Assembly: GCA_015059105.1 (NCBI GenBank)
Contig: SVBB01000006.1
Span: 20,063 to 84,062 of the forward strand
Origin: Erysipelotrichaceae bacterium
GTDB taxonomy: Bacteria > Bacillota_I > Bacilli_A > RFN20 > CAG-826
Direction of reading: 5' to 3'
DNA: 64,000 nucleotides
Positions 49,145 to 59,046 of this stretch are shown here, in pieces. Numbering within the stretch: the first letter of the stretch is position 1; every line of letters starts with the position of its first letter. The translations under genes and the position numbers were made by a program. The notes under the pieces were generated by a model that worked only from the letters and a program-made list of their open reading frames with translations, had not been told where the DNA came from and did no database searches.

Positions 49145-50764
49145 TTACATATGTTCGGGTGCGCTTACTCCAACGAGGAATAAGGCATTTTTAATAACTT
49201 GTTTGATTGCATCGCATAAAGCGAGTCGAGATGCGGAGGTTTCTAAGTCGCCACGATCAACAATCTTTGTATCGTTATACCAAGAATGAACGCTTTCCGC
49301 AAGTTCATGTACATAATTTGTAATTTTATTTGGTAATAAATCACGGCAAGCATCAGAGACAACCTTTGGGAAATCCGCTAATGTTTTAAGAATTAATTTC
49401 TCTTTTTCTAAGCCGAGACATTTACCGCTTTCATCAATCGCGATATCTTCACCCATCTTCATAACGGAACACATACGTGCATATGCGTATTGACTATAAT
49501 AAACAGGGTTAGATGAACTTTGTTCAACCGCGAGAGATAAATCGAAATCTAAATGGGTGCTTGGCATACGCATCGCGAAGAAATATCTCGCTGCATCGAT
49601 ACCAACTTCCTCCACTAGTTCTCTTAATTTATAAGCATCGCCTGCTCTTTTAGAAGCTTTCTTTTCGACACCATCTTTGATGAAACGCACCATTTGGATT
49701 AATTCGACGCTTAAGACGTCTTCTTTATATCCGTGCATCATCAAAGCGCTTTTCATACGATTGATATAACCATGATGGTCCGCTCCTAAAACATCGATTA
49801 AGCGATTAGCTTTACGAGATAATTTATTGAGGTGATAAACGATATCAGGAAGGAAATAAGTGTAATCACCATCGCTTTTCACAATGACTCTATCCTTATC
49901 ATCGATAAAGTCGGTGGTTTTCAATAATAATGCACCATCTTCTTGATATGTATATTTTTCTAAATATTTGAGTTCGTTTTCAATTGCGTTATTCTTTCTA
50001 ATTTCTTTTTCAGAAGTGAAGACATCGAATTCCACTCCAAAATTAGATAAGTCAGTTCTCGCTTTCTTCATCTCTTTCGCGATACCGATTTCCTTAAAGA
50101 AAGCGATTGGGTCTTCATAGGTAAGTGGGTCTTCTCCATATTCATCTAAAACATCTTTAGCGATATCGATGATATCTTGCCCGTGGTAGCCATCTTCTGG
50201 GAGAGTAAATGGTTTACCTAATAATTCGAAATAACGCGCTTGGATAGATAAGGCGAGATTGTCGATTTGTTTACCCGCATCGTTAATATAATATTCTTTA
50301 ATCACGTCATAGCCTGAGAAAGCAAGGATTCTCGCTAAGCAGTCACCGATTGCTGCTCCTCTCGCCGTTCCGACATGTAAATCACCAGTTGGGTTAGCAG
50401 AGACGAATTCAACATTCACTGTTTCGTTTTTATATTCGCCACGACCATAGTTATCTTTTTGATTCAAAATGAGAGAGATGACGTTTTGTAAAGAATCATC
50501 TTTCATAAAGAAATTCATGAAACCAGGGCCAGCAATTTCTACATGGTCAATATACGTTTTATCTAAGTTATCAATTAATAAATTCGCGAATTCTACAGGG
50601 TTTTTGCCGTTCTTTTTCGCATATTTTAAGCAAACGTTACTCGCGTAATCCCCGTGAGAAGCATCGCGACTTTTCTCTACAAAGACATCTTCAAAAGAAG
50701 CCTCAATACCAATTTTATTTAAGGCATTTTTGATATTGTTTTTTAATTCCTCTACCAAATCCAT
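49145..50764 (-). CDS. argS: Arginyl-tRNA synthetase
   Basis: A 539-aa class I synthetase. The N-terminal Add-1 domain, SANPTGDLHVGTARGAA, the insertion, KKASKRAGDAYKLREL and the C-terminal anticodon-binding DALR domain are recognisable. The HIGH motif reads HVGT and the KMSKR motif reads KASKR; related variants occur in other ArgS. Its start overlaps the ispF stop by one base. Confidence 0.95.
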   Translation of the reverse strand: MDLVEELKNNIKNALNKIGIEASFEDVFVEKSRDASHGDYASNVCLKYAKKNGKNPVEFANLLIDNLDKTYIDHVEIAGPGFMNFFMKDDSLQNVISLILNQKDNYGRGEYKNETVNVEFVSANPTGDLHVGTARGAAIGDCLARILAFSGYDVIKEYYINDAGKQIDNLALSIQARYFELLGKPFTLPEDGYHGQDIIDIAKDVLDEYGEDPLTYEDPIAFFKEIGIAKEMKKARTDLSNFGVEFDVFTSEKEIRKNNAIENELKYLEKYTYQEDGALLLKTTDFIDDKDRVIVKSDGDYTYFLPDIVYHLNKLSRKANRLIDVLGADHHGYINRMKSALMMHGYKEDVLSVELIQMVRFIKDGVEKKASKRAGDAYKLRELVEEVGIDAARYFFAMRMPSTHLDFDLSLAVEQSSSNPVYYSQYAYARMCSVMKMGEDIAIDESGKCLGLEKEKLILKTLADFPKVVSDACRDLLPNKITNYVHELAESVHSWYNDTKIVDRGDLETSASRLALCDAIKQVIKNALFLVGVSAPEHM

Positions 50765-51240
50765 TATTCGTTCTCCAATGTCACAACTGCGTATGCTTCA
50801 ACAGCTTTTCCTTCTCCGACTGGACCAAGCTTTTCATTAGTTCCTGCTTTAACAGAAACTACAGAAATATCCGCGTGAAGTAAGCTAGCAATATTCTTTC
50901 TCATCTCTTCGATATAATCTTTGAGTTTTGGTTTTTCTAAAGAGATAAATACATCGAGATTGTTGAGATGATAACCAAGAAGTTTCATCATCTTATAAAC
51001 CTCATTCATAATGATCGCGGAATTCATATTTTCGGTATCGCGGTCATTATCTGGGAAATGTTTTCCTAAGTCACCAAGGGCTAATGCACCTAAAATCGCT
51101 TCTGCCACTGCATGATAAACAACATCTCCATCGCTATGGGCGGCTTCTCCTAAATAATAAGGAACATGGACACCACCAAGCATCAATTTGCGATCCATCA
51201 CTAAGCGATGAATATCTTTACTGAATCCAATTCTAATCAT
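50764..51240 (-). CDS. ispF: 2-C-methyl-D-erythritol 2,4-cyclodiphosphate synthase
   Basis: A 158-aa trimeric zinc enzyme of the MEP isoprenoid pathway. Motifs: GFSKDIHRL (Asp/His metal ligands), AHSDGDVVYHAVAEAILGA, GDLGKHFPD and VKAGTNEKLGPVGEG. Family length is normal. It sits 1 nt after the ychF stop and overlaps argS by one base, so the three are one operon. It implies the MEP route rather than mevalonate. Confidence 0.96.
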   Translation of the reverse strand: MIRIGFSKDIHRLVMDRKLMLGGVHVPYYLGEAAHSDGDVVYHAVAEAILGALALGDLGKHFPDNDRDTENMNSAIIMNEVYKMMKLLGYHLNNLDVFISLEKPKLKDYIEEMRKNIASLLHADISVVSVKAGTNEKLGPVGEGKAVEAYAVVTLENE

Positions 51241-51241
51241 A

Positions 51242-52357
51242 TTATTTCTTACTCACATTGAACTTGAAGAACATGATATCACCATCGTTTGGATAATACC
51301 CCTTACCTTCAGTTCTCAACTTTCCGTTATCTTTAACAGCGGCTTCGCTGCCGAACTGCTTAATTGCGTCATAAGTATAAACTTCCGCGCAGATAAAACC
51401 TTTTTGGAAGTCTGTATGAATCACACCAGCGCATTCTGGTGCGCTCATGCCTTTGATAAATGTCCACGCGCGGCACTCATCACTACCAACTGTAAAAAAT
51501 GTTGATAGATTTAGTAACTTATATGTGGATTTGATAACTTTCTCTAATCCTGATTCTTCAACACCGAGTTCTGCGAGATATTCTTTTCTATCTTCTTCGC
51601 TTAATTCGGATAATTCACTTTCAATCTCACAGGAAACCGGAATGACTTCACTGCCTTCTTTAGAAGCATATTCAACTACTTGCTTATATAATTCGCAGTT
51701 ATTGATATCGCCTAATGCATCTTCTGAAACATTCGCGACATAAATAATTGGTTTTTTCGTTAATAAGAAATAGTTTTTAGCCGCGTATTCTTCTTGTTCC
51801 TTGCTGAGTTCAACAGTTCTCGCTGCTAAGCCTTGTTCAAGAGCCTCTTTAATTGGAGAGAGAATGCTCATCTCTAACATCGATTCTTTATCTTTTAAAA
51901 TACGTGCTTTGTTTGCCACTTTGTCAATGCGTTTATTAACCGCATCTAAATCCGCCATCACGAGTTCGAGATTGATAACTTCAATGTCTCTTACTGGATC
52001 AACGCTACCTTCAACGTGGATGATGTCATCGCTTTCAAAAGCTCTCACCACTTCCACGATCGCGTCGCATTCTCGGATGTGCGCTAGAAATTGGTTACCA
52101 AGGCCTTCACCTTTAGAAGCACCTCTTACAAGTCCAGCGATATCATAGAATTCGACAGTCGCGGGGATTGTTCTTTCTGGCTTAAATAAATTTGATAAAA
52201 ATTTCAATCTTTCATCTGGTACATTGACAACACCAGTATTTGGATTGATAGTCGCAAAAGGATAATTCGCTGCTTCGACATGCGAATTAGTTATTGCGTT
52301 GAATAATGTGGATTTACCAACATTTGGTAATCCGACGATACCTGCTTTTAGTCCCAT
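51242..52357 (-). CDS. ychF: YchF/OLA1 family ATPase
   Basis: A 371-aa translation- and stress-associated P-loop NTPase. G1 GLPNVGKST (about residue 9), G3 DIAGLVRGAS, NVSE in place of NKxD as is usual for this ATP-preferring family, a coiled coil and a C-terminal TGS domain (FFKFNVSKK). First gene of the ychF-ispF-argS-rpoE operon. No SD; the ATG follows a strong -10 closely. Confidence 0.95.
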   Translation of the reverse strand: MGLKAGIVGLPNVGKSTLFNAITNSHVEAANYPFATINPNTGVVNVPDERLKFLSNLFKPERTIPATVEFYDIAGLVRGASKGEGLGNQFLAHIRECDAIVEVVRAFESDDIIHVEGSVDPVRDIEVINLELVMADLDAVNKRIDKVANKARILKDKESMLEMSILSPIKEALEQGLAARTVELSKEQEEYAAKNYFLLTKKPIIYVANVSEDALGDINNCELYKQVVEYASKEGSEVIPVSCEIESELSELSEEDRKEYLAELGVEESGLEKVIKSTYKLLNLSTFFTVGSDECRAWTFIKGMSAPECAGVIHTDFQKGFICAEVYTYDAIKQFGSEAAVKDNGKLRTEGKGYYPNDGDIMFFKFNVSKK

Positions 52358-52367
52358 AACGCCTATT

Positions 52368-52395
52368 AGTATACCCTAATACTCTTCTAAATCAA
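52368..52395 (-). promoter_or_regulatory. ychF promoter
   Basis: TTGATT, 16 nt, TATACT. The -10 ends 10 nt before the ATG, leaving a leader of about 4 nt without an SD. Confidence 0.7.
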
Positions 52396-52409
52396 AGATT
52401 TATCATATA

Positions 52410-55214
52410 TTAATGCTTAATTGCCTCAATAGGTGAGATATTTGCATATTTCAAACAAATTAACAAACTTGAGACAAACGATATCGATGTCGCTAAAACA
52501 AACATCGCCAAGAATGCAATCGGATTAAGCGTGAATGACGTTGAACTAGACAAAGTTTCACCAATGCTCCGAGATATAAAGTAACTGACAAACACTAATT
52601 CAACTGACGAAAGAAGGAAAGACAACAAACTGATCATCATCGAATAGAAAACCATAAACTTACACGATTCGAGTTTTGATACTCCCAAGCACCGCGATAA
52701 GCCAATGTCTTTTTTACTTTCCAAGAAATGTAACAAATTAGTAACACTCATTAATATGATTGATATCGTCACCGCAATAAGGGAGAAGATGTTCATCGCC
52801 ATTTCAATATAGCCGCATACTTCTCTCACATTTTCATCGATATCGCCTAACGGGTTGACCACATCAAATTCAGGGTAATCTCTTTGTAGTTCATCTCTCA
52901 CTTTATTCATATCGCGAGAATCAGAAACATCAAAGCATAAACTATTGATGAATAAACCATATGAAGATATACCAAATCTTTGTTTGAATATCGATACTAG
53001 CCAATCCGTATCCTGATAAATGCAATAATCTTCTTCGTCAATTATACCAACAATTTTTAAAGGCACAGTGACATAATCCCTGACCACAAAATCATCATTA
53101 AAAACGCGTTGATTTACGAGATATGCAAAATATAAAATCTGACCATTGTTTTTATCGATATTTAAGGAATTATATAAGCCTCGTGACACCACTATTTCGT
53201 CGATGCTATTAAATGAAAATGTTTGGCTTTTGCAAGAAATATTGCTGAAATTCACACCTTTTTGTAACCCTCTGGAATAATGGCCAATACATAATCCCGG
53301 ACTATTTTGAACGTGTTCATATTCTTCTACTGGCAAGGTTGAAAAAATGTTTAAATTTTCTTCTAATAACTGATTATCCAAGGAGAAATATGCGTAGTTA
53401 GAAAAACCCATCATCAAATTTGAGGAATAAATTGCAAATCCAGACGGGGTGCCGACAAGTGGGTTAGACAAATATGGATGGGTATCTAAAATATGTTCAA
53501 TTTTGCGATATGGTAAATCAATGCCATTATTAATTAAAAGCATTATCTTATCCACCGTCGATATCGGAGTGTCCTCTTCTATCGTAAGCGGGAAATAAGA
53601 CGAATTAGCGATTTCAAAAATATAGTCATCAGATAGCTTGTCTTCCCTTAGCTTTTTAAATAACATATCGGTCTCTTCATCGCACTGCAGATAATATAGT
53701 TTTTTAAGTGTCCACGGCTTCTTGCTATTAGTAGAGACACTGGTAGTCGAAGGAAAACGCATGCTGGTTTCAAAGACAAACTCATTCCATAAATGGTTAT
53801 AGTGATATATCGTTGGTCTTATCGAAAGAATAAAGCCTTTAATCACAAATGATTGTTGATCGCTATATTCCCAGTTATCGTTAACACCGTTAAAAACAAT
53901 CTTCAAATCATGCGTAGAGATATAGTTAGATAGATAATCAACATTTTTCACTATCTTTAATTCATCACATATAAGCTGGATAAGGTTTAAATTTAACCCA
54001 ATCACAATTTCATTATTGTCTAGTGACGTAGGGCGACGTGGAAAGACAGTTTCTTTATATAAATCGAGCCACTGAAATTCGTTTATTTGTTTTGCACCTA
54101 AGCCTGGAAGCACAAATCTAGCCTTTTCATCATCGATAACAAAGTTATTTTCACTTATAAAATGCTTATCTAAATTATTTAAATATACTTCACCAACATC
54201 ATAGATGCTCTCTTGATATTTACTAGCGATTAATGTCGCATCATCATAATTAACCCCTTCCATTGTCGGAGTGATGTTTTTTTCATTTTTTAAGTTCATG
54301 ATGATTTTCGTTTCATCGATCAATTCTGAATATGCTTGTTTAATATTCGTCGATATCGAATTTGATAATGTTAAAGATAAACCAGTGCCAATCAATCCTA
54401 AAGAAATCAATAAAGTGCAAAAAGATGTTCTCCACTTACGGTTTTTTAAAGCGAGAAAAGAATGTTTGAATAAAAATCGAAAAGGTATCCTTGCTCTTCC
54501 GTTATTCACCCCATTATTGATGATGAGATGTTTTTCTTCTTTTTCGTTAATTGGAAGCACCTCGTGGTTAATGATTTCACCATCTTTCATTTCAACAATG
54601 ACATCCGCATACTTACGCGTTAACTGTAAGTCATGAGAAACGAGAACCACTAAAGTATTTGAGCTTATCTCTTTTAATAAAGACATAATGTTATTCGCAT
54701 TCACTTCATCTAATGCACCTGTTGGTTCATCCGCTAAGATGACTTTCGGATCGTTTGCAAGACTTCTAGCAATCGCCACACGCTGCTTTTCTCCTCCTGA
54801 TAATGTATTGACGATTTGTTTTTCTTTTCCGGATAATCCAACAAGAGATAATAAGTCGTCGCATTTTCTCTTCTTCCTTAAATGCGGAATATTAGGGGTG
54901 ATATCTAAAGCAAACATCACGTTGTTAATAACGTTATCAAGATTAAAAAGTTTAAAGTCTTGAAAGATGAATCCAATGCTTTTATTTCTAAAATCATTTC
55001 TTCCTTTTTCTGAAAGATTTTCCAAGGTAGTTCCGTTAACAGTAATAGAGCCGTTATAGGTTAATAACGACGATATGCAGTTAAGCAGTGTTGTCTTCCC
55101 ACATCCTGAATCTCCACATATTAAAACTAGACCAGTATCAGGAAGTGTTAGATTGATATTTTTAAGCACTTCATGATCGTTAAAACTTTTACATACATCA
55201 CTTAAAATAATCAT
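52410..55214 (-). CDS. ABC transporter, fused ATPase and MacB/FtsX-type permease (second copy)
   Basis: A 934-aa protein. Residues 1-215 are a MacB/LolD-type ATPase: GDSGCGKTT, signature LSGGEKQRVAIARS and VILADEPTGALD. One TM segment (about 265-290) leads to a long extracellular domain (about 290-790) and three C-terminal TM segments of the FtsX permease. This class usually exports peptides or lipoproteins, or works by mechanotransmission, rather than importing. The start overlaps the partner gene by 4 bp, so the two probably form a heterodimer. Confidence 0.9.
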   Translation of the reverse strand: MIILSDVCKSFNDHEVLKNINLTLPDTGLVLICGDSGCGKTTLLNCISSLLTYNGSITVNGTTLENLSEKGRNDFRNKSIGFIFQDFKLFNLDNVINNVMFALDITPNIPHLRKKRKCDDLLSLVGLSGKEKQIVNTLSGGEKQRVAIARSLANDPKVILADEPTGALDEVNANNIMSLLKEISSNTLVVLVSHDLQLTRKYADVIVEMKDGEIINHEVLPINEKEEKHLIINNGVNNGRARIPFRFLFKHSFLALKNRKWRTSFCTLLISLGLIGTGLSLTLSNSISTNIKQAYSELIDETKIIMNLKNEKNITPTMEGVNYDDATLIASKYQESIYDVGEVYLNNLDKHFISENNFVIDDEKARFVLPGLGAKQINEFQWLDLYKETVFPRRPTSLDNNEIVIGLNLNLIQLICDELKIVKNVDYLSNYISTHDLKIVFNGVNDNWEYSDQQSFVIKGFILSIRPTIYHYNHLWNEFVFETSMRFPSTTSVSTNSKKPWTLKKLYYLQCDEETDMLFKKLREDKLSDDYIFEIANSSYFPLTIEEDTPISTVDKIMLLINNGIDLPYRKIEHILDTHPYLSNPLVGTPSGFAIYSSNLMMGFSNYAYFSLDNQLLEENLNIFSTLPVEEYEHVQNSPGLCIGHYSRGLQKGVNFSNISCKSQTFSFNSIDEIVVSRGLYNSLNIDKNNGQILYFAYLVNQRVFNDDFVVRDYVTVPLKIVGIIDEEDYCIYQDTDWLVSIFKQRFGISSYGLFINSLCFDVSDSRDMNKVRDELQRDYPEFDVVNPLGDIDENVREVCGYIEMAMNIFSLIAVTISIILMSVTNLLHFLESKKDIGLSRCLGVSKLESCKFMVFYSMMISLLSFLLSSVELVFVSYFISRSIGETLSSSTSFTLNPIAFLAMFVLATSISFVSSLLICLKYANISPIEAIKH

Positions 55215-57325
55215 TCTTCTTTTAACTCCTCTATCACTGATATTTTCTTACTGAAAAGAATTGGGACTGTTGTAGAAATAACAATCACTAATAATGAGAC
55301 AACTATAAGGAACAAATAATATGAATATGGAAGATTGATATTAGGAAGAATACTAGAAGGAAGAGAGATAACATTATCAATTCCAATAATTTGAAATAAC
55401 AAGCGATTTACAAGTGTTTTTATTGGAATAATCAACGAAAATGTCAATATTAACGCTAGAGATACAATCATCATATTTTCATAGATATAGATATCTGTGA
55501 TTTGAAATAGATCTGCCCCTAAACATGTAAGAATCGCGCTTCTTTTCTTATCTTCGCTATATGAAGAAAATGAGATCAGTCCCACTATTAAAACCGTGCC
55601 AATAATCGCGATGATTAAGAATAACTCTACCCCAATTGAAGAAGCCGATATTAAGTCGGTTAAAGCCTGCTCTATAACAAGAGAATTATTGTTGATTGTA
55701 AAATCGTCTTTTATCTTTTCTTTATCTAGAGATACATTTGGATAGTAACGATAGTTTTTCAAAAATATTTTATAGGAATAAGAGGTTAAGTTATTCGTAT
55801 TAACTTCATCCATTATTTTCTCTTTCCACGAATAGGGATAATCCACATAACTCGAGTAGTTATTAAGCAAATAAGAAGAGAGATATTCATCTAATGCGAC
55901 ATACGGATAATAGATGGTTGGAACAGATAAAAAGCTTAACTCATCAACAACCCCCACTACCTTCGCTCTAAAGGAATAAACAAAGGTGTCATTTATAACA
56001 TTATTTTCTTCATCATACGTATAATAATTTGTTTCAAATATATGAGATAATGATATCCATTTGTTTAATGGCTCATTAACATATGCTTTTAATGATTCAT
56101 ATGCCTTCTTATTAATCACTACTTCTAATAAATTGTCTTCTTTTGGAAAAGCACCTTTAATAAGTAACGACTTATCTACACTTTCATCTTGAAAAGAATA
56201 AACACTGTTATAAACGTACTCTTTCAGTTCGTTATTCTCGTAACTAATAGATATAACAGGAGGCAATATCGCATCATAATTTAATTCGTAGTAATAAGTG
56301 GGATACTCAACTTCTAATCGTTTGATTTCTTCTTTGCTAGGACGAGAACTTCTCACAAGAGTGATAACCGTGTCTTCTAGCTTAGAAGAAGTCTCTTTGC
56401 TAATCGTCCCTACTCCTAAATCGAGATGCTTATAACATTCTAGCTTTATTCTAGTATCAATATTTTGAATAAAACCAACCACTAGAGTAGTAGTAATCAA
56501 GCATATAGCAACACTGATAAAAGATATGATGTTTCTCCCAAACCTTCTTTTAAAGTTTGAAGTCGCGATTTTTTCTACCCAGGAGCTACTATGACGCTTT
56601 TTTGTTTTTCCTTTAGACGGATTATCGTTGTTATTTCTTTTCTTAGTTATTTCGCTAGTTATTTTGCCGTCCTTCATCTGAATGATTTCATCTGACATAT
56701 CACTTAATAAAGATTGGTTATGAGATACGACGATTACTAACACCTTTTCACTAATCTTTTTTAATAGAGACATAACCATGAAGGAATTATCGCTATCAAG
56801 TGCACCTGTTGGTTCGTCGCATAATAGAATGCGTGGAGAAATCGATATCGCTCTTAAAATTGCAACGCGTTGCTTTTCTCCTCCTGACATCTTATTTACT
56901 TTTTGATGATATAACTCAATAGGAAAATTAATGCTTTCTAATAAAGAAATCGCTTTCTTGCTTGCCTCTTTATAGGAATAACCACTAATTAGTAAAGGCA
57001 AAGAGATGTTATATATGACATCATGGTCTTCTAATAAGTTATAACCTTGAAAGATCGTCGCGATTTCATTACGGCGAAACTTTTCAATCTGCTTTCTTTT
57101 CCAATGCTTTGTCGATTTATCGTCGATTATTATTTCTCCACTCGATGGTTTATCCAATAAGGAGATGAGATTTAATAATGTTGATTTGCCGCATCCTGAC
57201 TTTCCTAAAATACCGACTAATCCGGTATCTGGAAATGTGACATTTATATCCTTAAGCACCTCAACAATACTGCTTTCAGATAACTTGAATCTTTTGCATA
57301 AATGAGAAATTTTTAAAACTGACAT
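55211..57325 (-). CDS. ABC transporter, fused ATPase and MacB/FtsX-type permease (first copy)
   Basis: A 704-aa protein with an N-terminal ATPase (GKSGCGKST, MSGGEKQRVAILRA, ILLCDEPTGALD), one TM segment (about 265-285), an extracellular domain (about 285-565) and three C-terminal TM segments. It partners the gene that overlaps it. An AGAGG SD lies 9 nt before the ATG inside a terminator-like hairpin, so expression may depend on opening that structure. Antimicrobial-peptide defence is one plausible role; there is no two-component pair beside it to support that. Confidence 0.9.
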   Translation of the reverse strand: MSVLKISHLCKRFKLSESSIVEVLKDINVTFPDTGLVGILGKSGCGKSTLLNLISLLDKPSSGEIIIDDKSTKHWKRKQIEKFRRNEIATIFQGYNLLEDHDVIYNISLPLLISGYSYKEASKKAISLLESINFPIELYHQKVNKMSGGEKQRVAILRAISISPRILLCDEPTGALDSDNSFMVMSLLKKISEKVLVIVVSHNQSLLSDMSDEIIQMKDGKITSEITKKRNNNDNPSKGKTKKRHSSSWVEKIATSNFKRRFGRNIISFISVAICLITTTLVVGFIQNIDTRIKLECYKHLDLGVGTISKETSSKLEDTVITLVRSSRPSKEEIKRLEVEYPTYYYELNYDAILPPVISISYENNELKEYVYNSVYSFQDESVDKSLLIKGAFPKEDNLLEVVINKKAYESLKAYVNEPLNKWISLSHIFETNYYTYDEENNVINDTFVYSFRAKVVGVVDELSFLSVPTIYYPYVALDEYLSSYLLNNYSSYVDYPYSWKEKIMDEVNTNNLTSYSYKIFLKNYRYYPNVSLDKEKIKDDFTINNNSLVIEQALTDLISASSIGVELFLIIAIIGTVLIVGLISFSSYSEDKKRSAILTCLGADLFQITDIYIYENMMIVSLALILTFSLIIPIKTLVNRLLFQIIGIDNVISLPSSILPNINLPYSYYLFLIVVSLLVIVISTTVPILFSKKISVIEELKEE

Positions 57326-57356
57326 AAAAAAGGGCCTCTAATATATAAAGACCCTT
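57326..57356 (-). terminator. Hairpin after fhs that contains the ABC gene SD
   Basis: AAGGG..TCT and AGAGG..CCCTT form a stem followed by TTTTTT and then directly ATG. It ends the fhs transcript or attenuates read-through, and its 3' arm carries the AGAGG Shine-Dalgarno of the ABC gene. Confidence 0.6.
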
Positions 57357-57383
57357 GAAAGTGAAAATTTTCGGGAAAAAAAT

Positions 57384-58994
57384 TTATATTTCTTTATCTT
57401 CCATCAAGACAGCTGCTGGAACTTTTGGTAGTCCAGGCATCGTCATAATAGCACCCGTTAAGGCGACGATGAAGTTCGCTCCGGCGGATAATCTGACCTC
57501 TCTAATTGTGATAGTAAATCCTGTTGGAGCACCTAACACTTTTGGATCATCAGTCATCGATTGTGGAGTCTTAGCGATACAGACTGGAGTCTTATCAAAA
57601 CCAAGGGCTTCATAATCAGCGATTTGTTTCTTCGCTTCTTCGGTATAAACGACTTCTCCCGCTCTATAAATTTCTTTACAAATTTTCTCAATTTTACTGC
57701 AAATCGGCAGTTTTTCATCATATAAGTAATGGAAATCAGCCTTTTCAGTTTCTAATGTTTTTAAAACTAATCTCGCAAGTTCTTCTCCACCTTTTGCACC
57801 GTTAGAGAAGGCATCGCAGAAGGCCACTTTATAACCCTTAGATTCACACCACTCGCGGAGAGTTTTTGTCTCTGCTTCAGTATCGCTTGTGAAGTGGTTG
57901 ATACAGACCACAACAGGGAGTCCATATTTCTCAATATTCTCTAAATGGTGCTGTAAATTTAAGACACCGTTTTTAAGAGCTTCGACGTTTTCATTAGTGA
58001 GTTCTTCAAATGGTTGACCGCCATGCATCTTGAGCGCTCTGATTGTTGCAACCATTACAACAGCGTCTGGTTTAAGGCCAGCAACACGGCATTTAATATC
58101 TAAGAATTTTTCCGCACCAAGGTCAGCACCGAATCCTGCTTCAGTAACGACGATCGGAGCGAGTTTAAGTCCGAGCTTAGTAGCGATGATAGAGTTACAA
58201 CCATGGGCGATATTCGCGAATGGTCCACCATGGATAATACATGGGTTACCTTCTAATGTTTGGACTAAGTTTGGATTGAAGGCTGCTTTCATTAATTTAC
58301 AAACAGCGTGGGAGATTCTTAATTGCTCTAATTTAACTGGATTACCATCTAAGTCATAAGCAACGATGATGTTATTAATTCTTCTGATGAAATCATCTTG
58401 ATCCGCTGCCAAACAAAGAATGGCCATTAATTCAGATGCAACTGTGATGACGAATTCTTCATGACGAGGAGCAACTTTCTTTTCCCCATTACTGACTGTG
58501 ACATTTCTTAAGGCACGGTCGTTCATATCAAGAGCGCGTTTCCATAAGATTCTATTTGGATCGATTCTTAATTGATTGCCTTGGAAGATATGGTTATCGA
58601 TAACCGCACTGATTAAGTTGATTGAGCTTGTTAACGCGTGCATGTCACCTGTGAAATGTAAGTTGATATCTTCACTTGGAATGATTGAGGCTTTTCCGCC
58701 ACCAGTCGCGCCACCTTTAATGCCGAAAACAGGACCTAACGAAGGTTCTCTTAAGCAAAGCATTGATGGAACGCCGATATAATTCAAACCATCTTGTAAA
58801 GCGATCGATGTCGTAGTTTTACCTTCACCAGCTTTAGTTGGGGTGATAGCAGTCACTAGAACAAGCTTACCGTTTGGTTTATCTTTTAATGTTTCATTGA
58901 TTTTCAAATCAATCTTAGCTTTATCGCGACCATAAGGAATGAGATATTCTTCTGGGATGCGCGCCTTTTTAGCTATTTCAAAAATATTTTCCAT
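57384..58994 (-). CDS. fhs: Formate-tetrahydrofolate ligase
   Basis: A 536-aa enzyme making 10-formyl-THF from formate, THF and ATP for purine and initiator-tRNA formylation. P-loop TPTKAGEGKTTT (about residue 57); other motifs are REPSLGPVFGIKGGA, FTGDMHA and TEAGFGADLG. Slightly shorter than the usual 555 aa. The ATG at 58994 has AAGGAGG about 11 nt upstream; a longer frame to 59006 is less likely. Confidence 0.96.
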   Translation of the reverse strand: MENIFEIAKKARIPEEYLIPYGRDKAKIDLKINETLKDKPNGKLVLVTAITPTKAGEGKTTTSIALQDGLNYIGVPSMLCLREPSLGPVFGIKGGATGGGKASIIPSEDINLHFTGDMHALTSSINLISAVIDNHIFQGNQLRIDPNRILWKRALDMNDRALRNVTVSNGEKKVAPRHEEFVITVASELMAILCLAADQDDFIRRINNIIVAYDLDGNPVKLEQLRISHAVCKLMKAAFNPNLVQTLEGNPCIIHGGPFANIAHGCNSIIATKLGLKLAPIVVTEAGFGADLGAEKFLDIKCRVAGLKPDAVVMVATIRALKMHGGQPFEELTNENVEALKNGVLNLQHHLENIEKYGLPVVVCINHFTSDTEAETKTLREWCESKGYKVAFCDAFSNGAKGGEELARLVLKTLETEKADFHYLYDEKLPICSKIEKICKEIYRAGEVVYTEEAKKQIADYEALGFDKTPVCIAKTPQSMTDDPKVLGAPTGFTITIREVRLSAGANFIVALTGAIMTMPGLPKVPAAVLMEDKEI

Positions 58995-59046
58995 AATTAA
59001 TAGCACCTCCTTACTATTAAATACAATGCTATCATTAAGATTATAA

